From NCBI GenBank assembly GCA_002840095.1, contig PGZL01000008.1, positions 124,001 to 188,000 of the forward strand: DNA of 64,000 nt. The letters are read 5' to 3'. Both the position numbers and the translations under genes were made by a program. The first letter of the stretch is position 1; each line of letters opens with the position of its first letter. Positions 25,629-34,615 of this stretch are shown here, in pieces. The notes beneath the pieces are model-generated. The model had not been told where the DNA came from, searched no databases, and saw nothing but the letters and a program-made list of their open reading frames with translations. The stretch comes from Gammaproteobacteria bacterium HGW-Gammaproteobacteria-1. GTDB taxonomy: Bacteria; Pseudomonadota; Gammaproteobacteria; Thiohalomonadales; Thiohalomonadaceae.

Positions 25629-26432
25629 ATGAGCGACAAAGATCAATTCAAGGTTCGCCAGGAACCCTTCTATCAGCAGCAGGGCAACGAAGTTGCCCTG
25701 TACGAGGCGGCCTACCGCAACCGTCTGCCGGTGATGGTCAAGGGCCCGACCGGTTGCGGCAAGTCGCGCTTCATCGAATACATGGCCTGGAAGCTGGGCA
25801 AGCCGCTGATCACCGTGGCCTGCAACGAGGACATGACCGCCTCCGACTTGGTGGGCCGCTATCTGCTGGAGGCCGGCGGCACGCGCTGGCTCGATGGTCC
25901 GCTCACCACCGCCGCGCGCATCGGCGCCATCTGTTATCTGGACGAAGTGGTGGAGGCGCGCCAGGACACCACCGTGGTGATCCATCCGCTCACCGACCAT
26001 CGCCGTACCCTGCCGCTGGACAAGAAGGGCGAACTCATCGAGGCGCATCCCGACTTCCAGCTGGTGATCTCCTACAACCCCGGCTACCAGTCGCTGATGA
26101 AGGATCTCAAGCAGTCCACCAAGCAGCGCTTCACCGCCTTCGAATTCGATTACCCGGAAGCCGAGCTGGAGACCTCCATCCTGGCCAGGGAGACCGGACT
26201 CGACGCCGACGTTGCCGCCAAGCTGGTGAAGATCGGCCAGGCCGCGCGCAACCTCAAGGGCCATGGCCTGGACGAAGGTATCTCCACCCGCCTGCTGGTC
26301 TACGCCGCCGCCCTGATCAAGGACGGCGTGGCGCCGCGCGATGCCTGCCGCATGGCGCTGGTGCGGCCGATCACCGACGACGCCGACATCCGCGAGACGC
26401 TGGACCACGCCATCGACGCGACCTTCGCCTGA
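25629..26432 (+). CDS. cbbQ: RuBisCO activase AAA+ subunit CbbQ (form II partner)
   Basis: The protein is 267 aa. Walker A GPTGCGKS is at about residues 39-46; the [30 protein letters not shown] block is identical to that of the first CbbQ. AGGAG at 25618 fixes the start. It is a diverged duplicate (for example [13 protein letters not shown] against [12 protein letters not shown]) dedicated to CbbM by position. Confidence 0.95.
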   Translation: MSDKDQFKVRQEPFYQQQGNEVALYEAAYRNRLPVMVKGPTGCGKSRFIEYMAWKLGKPLITVACNEDMTASDLVGRYLLEAGGTRWLDGPLTTAARIGAICYLDEVVEARQDTTVVIHPLTDHRRTLPLDKKGELIEAHPDFQLVISYNPGYQSLMKDLKQSTKQRFTAFEFDYPEAELETSILARETGLDADVAAKLVKIGQAARNLKGHGLDEGISTRLLVYAAALIKDGVAPRDACRMALVRPITDDADIRETLDHAIDATFA

Positions 26433-26439
26433 TGCCCAA

Positions 26440-26537
26440 GAAAAACCTTCCAACGCAGAGACGCGGAGGCGCAGAGTTAATGCATTGTTGTTTCCTCCGT
26501 AGTTCTCTGCGCCTCTGCGCCTCCGCGTTGGGTTTTT
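26440..26537. repeat. Palindromic repeat 'CGCAGAGACGCGGAGG'
   Basis: AAAAACCTTCCAACGCAGAG pairs with its complement in CTCCGCGTTGGGTTTTT, with a further CTCTGCGCCTCTGCGCCTCC segment. Family members also make up part of the array at 28.9 kb and lie at 45735. It is within the cbbQ-cbbO gap. Confidence 0.75.
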
Positions 26538-26554
26538 AAACGTTTCGAGCAATC

Positions 26555-28819
26555 ATGACCGAAACCGCATACGAACATCCGTTGATGAAGGCCTACTGGA
26601 AGCAGCTGAACAGCGGCTTTCCGCAGGTGCGCGAGGTGTTCGAGGACTGCATGGTGGAAGCGCTGGCGGTGCTGAGCCGCGACGGCGTCTCCGCCTATCT
26701 CGACGCTGCCGGCACCATCGGCCGCCTGGGCCGCGGCGTCGAGCCGATCCTGGTATTCATGGAGGAGTGGCCGTCGGTGGTGCAGGCGCTGGGCGAGGAA
26801 GCGCTGCCGCCGGTGATGCAGACCATCCAGGCGATGCAGAAGTCGCCCAACGGCAAGGCCATCGCGCCCTTCCTGCAAACCCTGGCGCCGGTGGCGCGGC
26901 GGCAGCATGCGCTGGAGCAGTTGCAGCATTATCTCGATATCGCCCTCGATTTGATGCGCCGCACCACCGGCTCCATCCACGGCCACCACACCACCTTCCC
27001 CAGCCCGGGCCTGCCGCATTTCTTCCAGCAGGCGCCGTTCCTGTTCGCGCAGCTGTCCATGGCGGGCGTGCGCAACTGGGTGGAATACGGCATCCGCAAT
27101 TACAGCAAGCACCCGGAGCGGCAGGAGGAGTATTTCAGCCTGAAGTCGGCCGATGCCCGCGCGGTCATGCAGCGCGAGCGCCACGGTGTGTTGTTCGCCG
27201 ACGTGGAGCGCCGGCTCGACCTGTATCTGCGCGGCCTGTGGCAGGACAGCGAACAGCTGGTGCCCTATTCCACCGCCTTCGACGAACTGCGCAAGCCGAT
27301 CCCCTATTACGACAAGCTGGGCATGCGTGTGCCCGACGTGTTCGACAGCAGCAACGGTGTCAGTGGCATCGATCGCTACCGCGCCGTGCTGGCGCACATG
27401 GTGGGCCATCGCCGCTGGACCACGCCCATCGTCGCCGACAACTACAGTCCGTTCCAGCGCATGGCCGTCGAGTTCTTCGAGGACTGCCGCATCGAAACCC
27501 TGCTGATCCGCGAATATCCCGGCCTGCGCCGCATCTTTCTGGCCCTGCACCCGCAGCCGGCGGAAGACGCCTGCGACCCGGAGCACATGTCCTGCCTGCG
27601 CCATCGCCTGGCCATGATGTCCCGCGCCCTGCTCGACGCGGGGCACACCTATCAGAATGCGCAGATCCGCGACTTCGCCGCACGTTTCCGCGAGATTATG
27701 GCGCAGGGCGAGTCGAGCACCCGCGACATCGCCGACCTGGCGCTGTCCTTCGTGGCGCGCACCCGCCTGCAAAGCGATCAGTTTGCCCAGGTGTGGTTCG
27801 ACGATACGGTGATCGACTACCGCGACGACAACCGCCACATGTGGGTCTACATCGAGGACAGCGACGATGAGGATTTCTTCGACGACCCGGACAAGAAGCT
27901 GAAGAAGGAGTCCGAGCTGCACTCGCTGCCGCCGCGCCACTATCCGGAGTGGGACTACAACAGCCAGACCTATCGTCCGGACTGGGTCAGCCTGTACGAG
28001 TCGCTGCATCCCAAGGGCAATGCCGCCGACATCGATCGCCTGCTGCAAAAGCATGCGGCGCTGGCCAAGCGGCTGAAACGCATGCTCGACCTGCTCAAGC
28101 CGCAGGACAAGGTGCGTATCCGTTACCAGGAAGAAGGCAGCGAGCTGGACCTGGACGTGGCGATACGCTCGCTCATCGACTTCATGGGCGGCTCCAATCC
28201 GGACCCGCGCATCAACATGAGCCACAAGACCTCGGGGCGCAACATCGCGGTGAGCCTGGTGCTGGACCTGTCGGCATCGCTCAACGAAAAAGTGGCCGGT
28301 TCCGAACAGACCATCCTGGAACTGTCGCAGGAGGCGGTGTCGCTGTTGGCCTGGTCCATCGAACACCTGGGCGATCCCTTCGCCATCGGGGGCTTCCATT
28401 CCAACACCCGCCACGACGTGCGCTACATGCACATCAAGGGCTATCGCGAACACTGGAACGATGAGGTGAAGGCACGCCTCGCCGCGATGCAGGCCGGCTG
28501 GTCCACCCGCATGGGCGCCGCCATGCGCCACGCCGCCCACTATCTGTCGGCGCAGAAGGCGGACAAGAAGCTGATGTTGATCCTTACCGACGGCGAGCCG
28601 GCCGACGTGGACGTGCACGATGAGCGGTTATTGATCGAAGACGCGCGCCGCGCGGTGAAGGAACTGGATCAGAAGGGCATCTTCACTTTCTGCATCAACC
28701 TCGACCCCAAGGCCGATGAATACGTCAGCGACATCTTCGGCCGCCGCTACACGGTGGTGGACAACATCCAGCGCCTGCCCGAGAAGCTGCCGCAGCTGTT
28801 CATGGCGCTGACGAAGTAG
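26555..28819 (+). CDS. cbbO: RuBisCO activase adaptor CbbO (form II partner)
   Basis: The protein is 754 aa. A C-terminal VWA domain has MIDAS DLSAS at D571 (AVSLVLDLSASLNEKV), then TDGEPADVDVHDERLL, ending LPEKLPQLFMALTK. The N-terminal helical part has RLGRGVEPILVFMEEWPSVV, aligned with LGRGHDLVISFLQQMPLVV of the first CbbO. Each RuBisCO form thus has its own QO pair, as described for Acidithiobacillus. It is separated from cbbQ by a palindromic repeat. Confidence 0.95.
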   Translation: MTETAYEHPLMKAYWKQLNSGFPQVREVFEDCMVEALAVLSRDGVSAYLDAAGTIGRLGRGVEPILVFMEEWPSVVQALGEEALPPVMQTIQAMQKSPNGKAIAPFLQTLAPVARRQHALEQLQHYLDIALDLMRRTTGSIHGHHTTFPSPGLPHFFQQAPFLFAQLSMAGVRNWVEYGIRNYSKHPERQEEYFSLKSADARAVMQRERHGVLFADVERRLDLYLRGLWQDSEQLVPYSTAFDELRKPIPYYDKLGMRVPDVFDSSNGVSGIDRYRAVLAHMVGHRRWTTPIVADNYSPFQRMAVEFFEDCRIETLLIREYPGLRRIFLALHPQPAEDACDPEHMSCLRHRLAMMSRALLDAGHTYQNAQIRDFAARFREIMAQGESSTRDIADLALSFVARTRLQSDQFAQVWFDDTVIDYRDDNRHMWVYIEDSDDEDFFDDPDKKLKKESELHSLPPRHYPEWDYNSQTYRPDWVSLYESLHPKGNAADIDRLLQKHAALAKRLKRMLDLLKPQDKVRIRYQEEGSELDLDVAIRSLIDFMGGSNPDPRINMSHKTSGRNIAVSLVLDLSASLNEKVAGSEQTILELSQEAVSLLAWSIEHLGDPFAIGGFHSNTRHDVRYMHIKGYREHWNDEVKARLAAMQAGWSTRMGAAMRHAAHYLSAQKADKKLMLILTDGEPADVDVHDERLLIEDARRAVKELDQKGIFTFCINLDPKADEYVSDIFGRRYTVVDNIQRLPEKLPQLFMALTK

Positions 28820-28825
28820 GAGATG

Positions 28826-29441
28826 CAGAACATCTGCCGCGGAGACGCAGAGCCGCGGAGAGTGTGTTTGCTCAAGCCGTGCATCCGCCTGATGCAGGCC
28901 GCTACGGCATGAGCAAGCCCGACTGCGCTTTACTACTTTCTGCGTCTCCGCGTCTCTGCGGCAAATGGTATAGACGTAGGCATGCCCAGGCGCCGGATGG
29001 TGCGCAATGCGCACCCTACAGAAACACTCTGCGTCTCTGCGTCTCTGCGGCAAATGGTTTAGGTCTTGATGTAGACGTAGGCATGCCCAGACGCCGGACG
29101 GTGCGCAATGCGCACCCTACATAACTTGCAGCACTCTGCGCCTCCGCGTCTCCGCGGCAAATGGTTGGGGCTTGATGTAGGCGTAGCTTGTGTAGGGTGC
29201 GCACCGCGCACCGCGCACCGTGGCATGCCCAGGCGCCGGATGGTGCGCAATGCGCACCCTACATAACTTGCAACACTCTGCGCCTCCGCGTCTCCGCGGC
29301 AAATGGTTGGGTCTTGATGTAGGCGTAGCTTGTGTAGGGTGCGCACCGCGCACCGTGGCATGCCCAGGCGCCGGACGGCGCGCAATGCGCACCCTACATA
29401 ACCTGTAACACTCTGCGTTTCCGCGTCTCTGCGCCAGGGGG
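28826..29441. repeat. Tandem array of palindromic units with DsrE 3'-end copies
   Basis: About 620 bp without a gene. Units begin near 28939, 29027, 29133, 29277 and 29411. Each has a CTCTGCG..CTCCGCG..GCGGCAAATGG segment, a CTTGATGTAGRCGTAG segment, and a GTGCGCAATGCGCACCCTAC palindrome; units 3 and 4 also hold a TGTAGGGTGCGCACCGCGC arm. The CTTGATGTAGACGTAG part equals the last codons (YVYIKP) of the DsrE gene at 29442. The array is therefore a multiplied copy of that gene end plus two intergenic repeats. Confidence 0.8.
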
Positions 29442-29909
29442 TTAAGGCTTGATGTAGACGTAGCCCTTCAGCTGCAATTCGCCCACGGTGGCGACGCCGG
29501 AGGGGACGATGACCGCGTTCATGTTGACCTGGTTTTCGTCGATCTTGCGTCCGGTCAGCGTATTGCGGCAGACGTTGAATACGACGCCCTGATTGGCCAG
29601 GTCCTGCACCATGTCGCCGTGGCTTTTGCCGGCGCCGTCTTTCCAGTCTTCCAACAGGAAATCGATGCCCTTGCCGTGGGTCACCACGACGATTTCGGCG
29701 TTGCCGGCGCCGAGGGCGTTGATGTGATTCTGGATATTGCGCAGGGCCACACCGGCGCCGGCGGCGTCGTTGATGTGATAAACCACTTTTTGTTTGTGGT
29801 AACCGTTCTCCGCCGGCTCCATGGCTCCGGCGGCAGCGGTGCCCGTCATCAGTGCACTGAACAACAGCACCAGCGCGGCGCCTGCGGCGCTTCGTATATT
29901 TTTGTACAT
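29442..29909 (-). CDS. Exported DsrE/DsrF-like protein
   Basis: The protein is 155 aa with a signal peptide (RSAAGAALVLLFSALMTGTAAAG). The mature part is DsrE-like: KVVYHINDAAGAGVALRNIQNHINALGAGNAEIVVVTHGKGIDFLL, then VVFNVCRNTLTGRKI with one conserved Cys. The start at 29909 has GAGGAGA 8 nt upstream. DsrE-fold proteins take part in sulfur-trafficking, fitting a sulfur oxidiser; the secreted type is of unknown role. Its 3' end is repeated four times downstream. Confidence 0.75.
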   Translation of the reverse strand: MYKNIRSAAGAALVLLFSALMTGTAAAGAMEPAENGYHKQKVVYHINDAAGAGVALRNIQNHINALGAGNAEIVVVTHGKGIDFLLEDWKDGAGKSHGDMVQDLANQGVVFNVCRNTLTGRKIDENQVNMNAVIVPSGVATVGELQLKGYVYIKP

Positions 29910-30107
29910 TTTGGATTCTCCTCGACCTGTGTGGTGTAACGGCGGCAACAGGGCCGCTGCAATTAGGAGACTGTGCAGGCGGCTGATTTATTCCATGTTT
30001 CGGTGCAGATAAGGTATCGACCCGATGCCGGTGCATTAGGCACACGTTCCGTGTGGATGAGGCGGGAGTCATGGGGCCGTCATTGACGCCGGGCCTGATC
30101 GTTATCT

Positions 30108-30509
30108 ATGGTTCACTGCATGACGCGCGCCCCCCATATCGTCCACTACCTGCTTGCCGCGCTGGTCGCCTGGCTGCCCGTGCAGTCCTACGCGGACAGC
30201 GTGCCGCCGACGGGCGGGGCCGAGCATTGCGCCACCATGATGGCGGAACATCTGCCGCCGCATGCCCATCACGGCGGGGCGGCAACGGCGCCGCACGATC
30301 ACGGCAACCCCGGCCCATGCGCCGGCTGTCCAGGATGCGGCGGCAGCTGTGACCATTGCCCCGGCTGCACCCACGCCGGGGTAGTCGTGGCCCCGGCGCT
30401 TGCCGTGCTGCATGTACCCGCTGTCGGCGCCGCGGTTCACCGCGCCGCGCCGGTCCGCGTGACCAGCCGTTCCCCTACGCCCCACCTCCGACCTCCCCGG
30501 CACGCCTGA
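30108..30509 (+). CDS. Exported His/Cys-rich protein, probably metal binding
   Basis: The protein is 133 aa (129 from the internal ATG at 30120). A signal peptide ends near QSYA. It is followed by EHCATMMAEHLPPHAHHGG and CAGCPGCGGSCDHCPGC, rich in His and Cys, which suits copper or zinc binding. It is similar in style to DUF2946 proteins found by copper genes. It precedes a cytochrome and a copper ATPase. Confidence 0.55.
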   Translation: MVHCMTRAPHIVHYLLAALVAWLPVQSYADSVPPTGGAEHCATMMAEHLPPHAHHGGAATAPHDHGNPGPCAGCPGCGGSCDHCPGCTHAGVVVAPALAVLHVPAVGAAVHRAAPVRVTSRSPTPHLRPPRHA

Positions 30510-30672
30510 ACCTGCGAAAGGCGGGCGCTGCCCGCTGTCCGGCGCCTGCGCGCCGTCTTGCATTCGTTCCGGAGGTCTTGTGTCTACACTTACGCTTTAC
30601 TCCCCTGCGTGGGCCGTCGCGCACGGATCCGCCATTCCGTCACTCCGTCATGCCGCGACGAGGACGTTACCG

Positions 30673-31128
30673 ATGCGTGCCCTGTTGTTTGTCGCCGTCG
30701 CCACGTTGCTGGCCGGGTGCAACAATCCGCCGCCCCCTTCCATCAACAACGCCGTCGCCGCGCCGGCGCGCCAGTATGAGGCGGCACAACTGGGCCGCGG
30801 CAAGGCCCTGTTCCAGGCCAATTGCGCCGTGTGCCACGGCGCCGGCGCGCAGGGCGCCTTCACCTGGCGGGTGGCAGGGCCGGACGGCAAATATCTGCCG
30901 CCACCCCTCAACGGCACCGGCCACGCCTGGCATCACCCGAAGGCGGCGCTGAAGCAGACCATACGCCAGGGCACGCTGGCCCTCGGCGGCAACATGCCGC
31001 CGTGGCAGGACAAACTGTCGGAACAGGACATCGAGGATCTGATCGCCTGGTTCCAGTCCCTCTGGCCCGATGAGGTGTATCAGGCCTGGTGGGAGATCGA
31101 TCAGCGCGCACTGCAGGCCCGGCGCTGA
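30673..31128 (+). CDS. c-type cytochrome lipoprotein
   Basis: The protein is 151 aa. The lipobox is LLAGC at about residue 16; the single haem site is CAVCH (about residues 50-54) with a Met ligand probable in NMPPW. Such monohaem class I cytochromes shuttle electrons in the periplasm, anchored to a membrane. GAGG 9 nt upstream supports the start. It precedes the copper ATPase by 42 nt, so they may share an operon. Confidence 0.85.
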   Translation: MRALLFVAVATLLAGCNNPPPPSINNAVAAPARQYEAAQLGRGKALFQANCAVCHGAGAQGAFTWRVAGPDGKYLPPPLNGTGHAWHHPKAALKQTIRQGTLALGGNMPPWQDKLSEQDIEDLIAWFQSLWPDEVYQAWWEIDQRALQARR

Positions 31129-31170
31129 GGGCTCATCCGGCGACGGACACCGTCGCGAGGAAGACAGCAA

Positions 31171-33222
31171 ATGGAAGCGATGTCACATCATCATCACCAC
31201 ACCATGGCCGCGGCGCCGGAGACGCCGCACACCCATGATCACGGCGCCATGATCGATGAGTACCGGCGGCGCTTCTGGACCTCCCTGATTCTTACGCTGC
31301 CCATACTGCTGCTGGCGCCGCCTGTCCAGCAGTGGCTGGGTGTGGGTGATCGCTGGGTTTTCCCCGGTGCCGATTATCTCCGCCTGGTGCTGGCCAGCAC
31401 GGTCTATTTTTACGGCGGCTGGCCGTTCCTGCGCGGCGTGATCGAGGAGTGGCGCGGGGGCAATGCGGGGATGATGACGTTGATCGCCCTGGCCATCAGC
31501 GTGGCCTACTTCTATTCATCGGCCGTGATACTGGGACTGGACGGCAAGGTGTTCTTCTGGGAACTGGCCACGCTGATCGATGTGATGCTGCTGGGACACT
31601 GGATCGAGATGCGTTCGATCATGGGTGCATCGGGCGCGCTGGAGGCGTTGATCAAGCTGTTGCCGAGCAGGGCTCATCGACTCGGCGCCGACGGCGAGTT
31701 GGAGGAAGTGCCGATAAGCGCATTGCGGGTCGGCGATCAGGTGGTGGTGAAACCCGGTGAACAGGTGCCGACCGACGGCGTCATACGCTCCGGCAAGACC
31801 AGCGTCAACGAAGCCATGCTCACGGGGGAATCGCGCCCGGTGGCAAAGGGGCCGGACGATGAGGTGATTGGCGCGTCCATCAACGGCGACGGTGCAATCA
31901 CCATCGAAATCCGGAAGACCGGCAAAGACACCTATCTGTCCCAGGTGGTCGACATGGTGCGCAAGGCACAAGCCACCCGCTCGCGCACCCAGGACCTCGC
32001 CAATCGCGCCGCGCAGTGGCTGACCTTCATCGCGCTGGGCGGAGGGGCGCTGACCTTGTCCGCCTGGCTGCTGCTGGGACAGGACTTCGAGTTTTCCCTG
32101 GAGCGGATGGTGACGGTGATGGTCATTACCTGTCCCCATGCCCTCGGCCTGGCGGTGCCCCTGGTCGTGGCGATGAGCACATCGCTGGCCGCCGCCAGCG
32201 GCCTGCTGATCCGTGATCGTGCCGCCTTCGAGCGGGCGCGCAATCTGCAGGCCGTGGTGTTCGACAAGACGGGAACGTTGACGGAGGGCCGCTTCGGCGT
32301 CTCGGATGTGCTGCACTTCGCCGACGCCGATGAGAACACGGTATTGGCTCTGGCCGCCTCTCTGGAGCAACAGTCCGAGCATCCCATCGGGGCCGCGATT
32401 GTGGCGGCGGCGCGGGAGCGCGATCTTGCGCTGGGCGATGTGGCCAACTTTCGTGCCCTGCCGGGACGCGGCGCGACCGCCGACGTCGACGGGGCTGAGA
32501 TCCGCGTGGTCAGTCCGGGCTATCTGGCGGAAAAGGACATCGACGTACCGGGCAAGGAGGCCGACAAGCTGGCCGCACAGGGAAAGACCGTGGTGTTCGT
32601 GTTGCGGGACGAAAAACTGATCGGCGCGATCGCGCTGGCCGATATTGTGCGCAAGGAGGCGCATGCCGCCATCGCGCGGCTAAAGCGTATGGGCATCCGT
32701 TGCATGATGCTGACCGGTGATAGCGCGGCGGTCGCGCAGGCGGTGGCCGACGAACTGGAACTGGATGAGTATTTCGCCGGGGTCCTGCCGCACCAGAAGG
32801 CGGAGAAAATCCGCGAGATAAAGTCCCGTGGTCTGAAGGTCGCTATGGTCGGCGACGGCGTCAACGATGCGCCGGCCCTGGTTGAAGCGGACCTCGGCGT
32901 CGCCATCGGCGCCGGTACCAACGTGGCGATTGAAGCGGCGGACGTGGTGCTGGTGCGCAGCGATCCATCCTCGGTGGTCGAGATCATGGGGCTGTCCCGC
33001 GCGACGTACGGCAAGATGATCCAGAACCTGTTGTGGGCAACCGGTTACAACGCCGTGGCTATCCCCCTGGCCGCTGGAGTGACCTATGGCATCGGATTTG
33101 TGTTGTCGCCTGCATTCGGTGCGGCATTGATGTCCGTCAGCACGGTAGTCGTAGCGATTAACGCACGGTTGCTGAGGGTGTCCGGGCGGCATGGGCGTGA
33201 ACGGCCAGACGCCGGGACTTGA
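31171..33222 (+). CDS. copB: Copper-translocating P1B-type ATPase (CPH class, CopB-like)
   Basis: The protein is 683 aa. The N-terminus is a His-rich metal-binding tail (SHHHHHTM...HTHDHG) in place of a CxxC domain. The transmembrane metal site is CPH at 321-323 (VITCPHALGLAVPLV), the class that exports Cu(I)/Cu(II) or Ag. Phosphorylation Asp365 lies in DKTGTLTEG; TGE (LTGESRP) and GDGVNDAPAL are present. It probably exports copper to the periplasm. The neighbours (His/Cys-rich protein, DUF302, Met-rich protein) fit metal stress. Confidence 0.93.
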   Translation: MEAMSHHHHHTMAAAPETPHTHDHGAMIDEYRRRFWTSLILTLPILLLAPPVQQWLGVGDRWVFPGADYLRLVLASTVYFYGGWPFLRGVIEEWRGGNAGMMTLIALAISVAYFYSSAVILGLDGKVFFWELATLIDVMLLGHWIEMRSIMGASGALEALIKLLPSRAHRLGADGELEEVPISALRVGDQVVVKPGEQVPTDGVIRSGKTSVNEAMLTGESRPVAKGPDDEVIGASINGDGAITIEIRKTGKDTYLSQVVDMVRKAQATRSRTQDLANRAAQWLTFIALGGGALTLSAWLLLGQDFEFSLERMVTVMVITCPHALGLAVPLVVAMSTSLAAASGLLIRDRAAFERARNLQAVVFDKTGTLTEGRFGVSDVLHFADADENTVLALAASLEQQSEHPIGAAIVAAARERDLALGDVANFRALPGRGATADVDGAEIRVVSPGYLAEKDIDVPGKEADKLAAQGKTVVFVLRDEKLIGAIALADIVRKEAHAAIARLKRMGIRCMMLTGDSAAVAQAVADELELDEYFAGVLPHQKAEKIREIKSRGLKVAMVGDGVNDAPALVEADLGVAIGAGTNVAIEAADVVLVRSDPSSVVEIMGLSRATYGKMIQNLLWATGYNAVAIPLAAGVTYGIGFVLSPAFGAALMSVSTVVVAINARLLRVSGRHGRERPDAGT

Positions 33223-33274
33223 GCCCTGAACGGCGCCGAAAAAAATTTTCAACTAAAAATACAGGAGAACACCC

Positions 33275-33664
33275 ATGTACGGTTTTACCGTTACCACTGC
33301 CGGAAAATTTGATGACGCCGTTGCCCGTACGGTGGCTGCGCTGAAAACAGAAGGCTTCGGCGTGCTGACCGAGATCGATGTGGCGGCGACGCTCAAGGCG
33401 AAGCTCAATCTCGATCGCCGGCCCTACAAGATACTCGGCGCCTGCAATCCACAGCTGGCCAGCCAGGCCCTGGATGCGGATCCCGACATCGGCCTATTGC
33501 TGCCCTGCAACGTCGTGGTGCGTGAGGACGCCGACGGCAGGGTGGTGGTGGGGTTCATGGATCCGGCGGCGGTGCTCGCGCTGGCCGAACACCGTGAGCT
33601 GGAGCCTCTGGGGGCCGAAGTGCGCGCCCGCCTGCAGCGCGTGGCCGAGGTGCTGAAGCAATGA
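33275..33664 (+). CDS. DUF302 domain protein
   Basis: The protein is 129 aa. It matches DUF302: FDDAVARTVAALKTEGFGVLTEIDVAATLKAKL, YKILGACNPQLASQAL and LLLPCNVVVRED. These small cytosolic proteins are often beside metal ATPases and sulfur-oxidation genes; function is unknown. It has AGGAG upstream (about 33262) and follows the copper ATPase by 52 nt. Confidence 0.88.
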   Translation: MYGFTVTTAGKFDDAVARTVAALKTEGFGVLTEIDVAATLKAKLNLDRRPYKILGACNPQLASQALDADPDIGLLLPCNVVVREDADGRVVVGFMDPAAVLALAEHRELEPLGAEVRARLQRVAEVLKQ

Positions 33665-33669
33665 GAGCC

Positions 33670-33788
33670 TGTCTCAAAAATCCAAAGCCTTGACCACCGG
33701 GAACACGGAGGATCACGGGGACAACTCGCCATTTTTCCTACCCCGTGTCCTCCGTGGTTTTCCTGTTTGGCTTTCGAATTTTGAGACA
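33670..33788. repeat. 119-bp MITE-like inverted-repeat element
   Basis: Outer arms TGTCTCAAAAATCCAAAGCC and GGCTTTCGAATTTTGAGACA are inverted with three mismatches. An inner pair, CCACCGGGAACACGGAGGAT with CACGGGG, mirrors CCCCGTGTCCTCCGTGG. It has no coding capacity and no clear target-site duplication. Confidence 0.7.
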
Positions 33789-33870
33789 GCTTCGAATCTC
33801 TTTGCCGCCATGCGGTGCATGGCAGTGATCATCCGTGTCCTGAGGACACCAACCGAGGAGGGTGTGTGAG

Positions 33871-34503
33871 ATGAAAAGGCAGAGCGTGTGGTACTGGAGT
33901 ATCCCCCTGTTGTTGTGCGGCTGGCTCGGGGCTGCCGCGGTGCAGGCGGAGGAGGCCAAGACGCCGCCCTACGGCTACGGCATGGGGCCGGGCATGATGG
34001 GTGGCTACGGGCCGGGCATGATGGGGCGTGGCTATGGCCCCCGTTGGGATGACGATGGCGGTGGCTACGGCATGGGTCCGGGCATGATGGGCGGCTATGG
34101 CATGGGCCCCGGCATGATGGGTGGCTATGGCATGGGTCCCGGCATGATGGGTGGCATGGGCGGCGGGATGATGGGCGGCATGGGCATGATGGGGCCGATC
34201 TGGTCGCTGGACCTCAACGACAACCAGCGCCGTGCCGTGGAAAACATCATGAACGAGCAGCATACCCAGCACTGGGCAATGATGACCTCGCAGTTCGGCA
34301 ACTACGGCAAGCTGCGCGAACTGTACAGTGCGGAGATGCTCGATGCCGCGGCCATCGGCAAGGTCTACGACGAAATCTTCCGCAACCAGCGCGCGATGAT
34401 CGAAAGCGGCATCAAGACGCGCAACCGCATCTACGACCAGCTTACCAAGGAGCAGAGGGAACAGCTCAAGCGCTGGCGCTGGAGTGGACGCTGGGGCCGC
34501 TAG
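33871..34503 (+). CDS. Exported Met/Gly-rich Spy-like protein
   Basis: The protein is 210 aa. A signal peptide (ending VQAEE) leads to a low-complexity region (about residues 30-105) of repeated GYGMGPGMMGG units, then a helical Spy/CpxP-like part (LNDNQRRAVENIMNEQHTQHW... LTKEQREQLKRW). Met clusters bind Cu(I), and Spy-like proteins act as periplasmic chaperones. Start at 33871 with GGAGGG about 8 nt upstream. It probably protects against copper in the periplasm. Confidence 0.75.
   Translation: MKRQSVWYWSIPLLLCGWLGAAAVQAEEAKTPPYGYGMGPGMMGGYGPGMMGRGYGPRWDDDGGGYGMGPGMMGGYGMGPGMMGGYGMGPGMMGGMGGGMMGGMGMMGPIWSLDLNDNQRRAVENIMNEQHTQHWAMMTSQFGNYGKLRELYSAEMLDAAAIGKVYDEIFRNQRAMIESGIKTRNRIYDQLTKEQREQLKRWRWSGRWGR
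33963..34190 (+). repeat. In-gene tandem repeat coding for GYGMGPGMMGG units
   Basis: Repeats of about 33 bp (GGCTATGGCATGGGYCCSGG plus CATGATGGGY) inside the Spy-like gene. Copies are nearly identical at the DNA level, so the region can expand or shrink by slippage. Confidence 0.8.
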
Positions 34504-34513
34504 GCCCGAAGGA

Positions 34514-34538
34514 GGGGCGGCCGCGGCCGCCCCTTTTC
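34514..34538 (+). terminator. Terminator after the Spy-like gene
   Basis: GGGGCGGCCGCGGCCGCCCC palindrome followed by TTTT. Confidence 0.8.
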
Positions 34539-34615
34539 CTGATCTGTGTCAATGCTGCCCGGCGCTGCTTACCTGTTACACTTACGCCCCGTTTGGCCGT
34601 TTTGCGAGGCAGTGC

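Noticed and set aside
28826-29441. CRISPR array
   Set aside because: Repeats are palindromic, of uneven spacing (88-144 nt), the whole unit is repeated with no unique spacers, and no cas genes are near.
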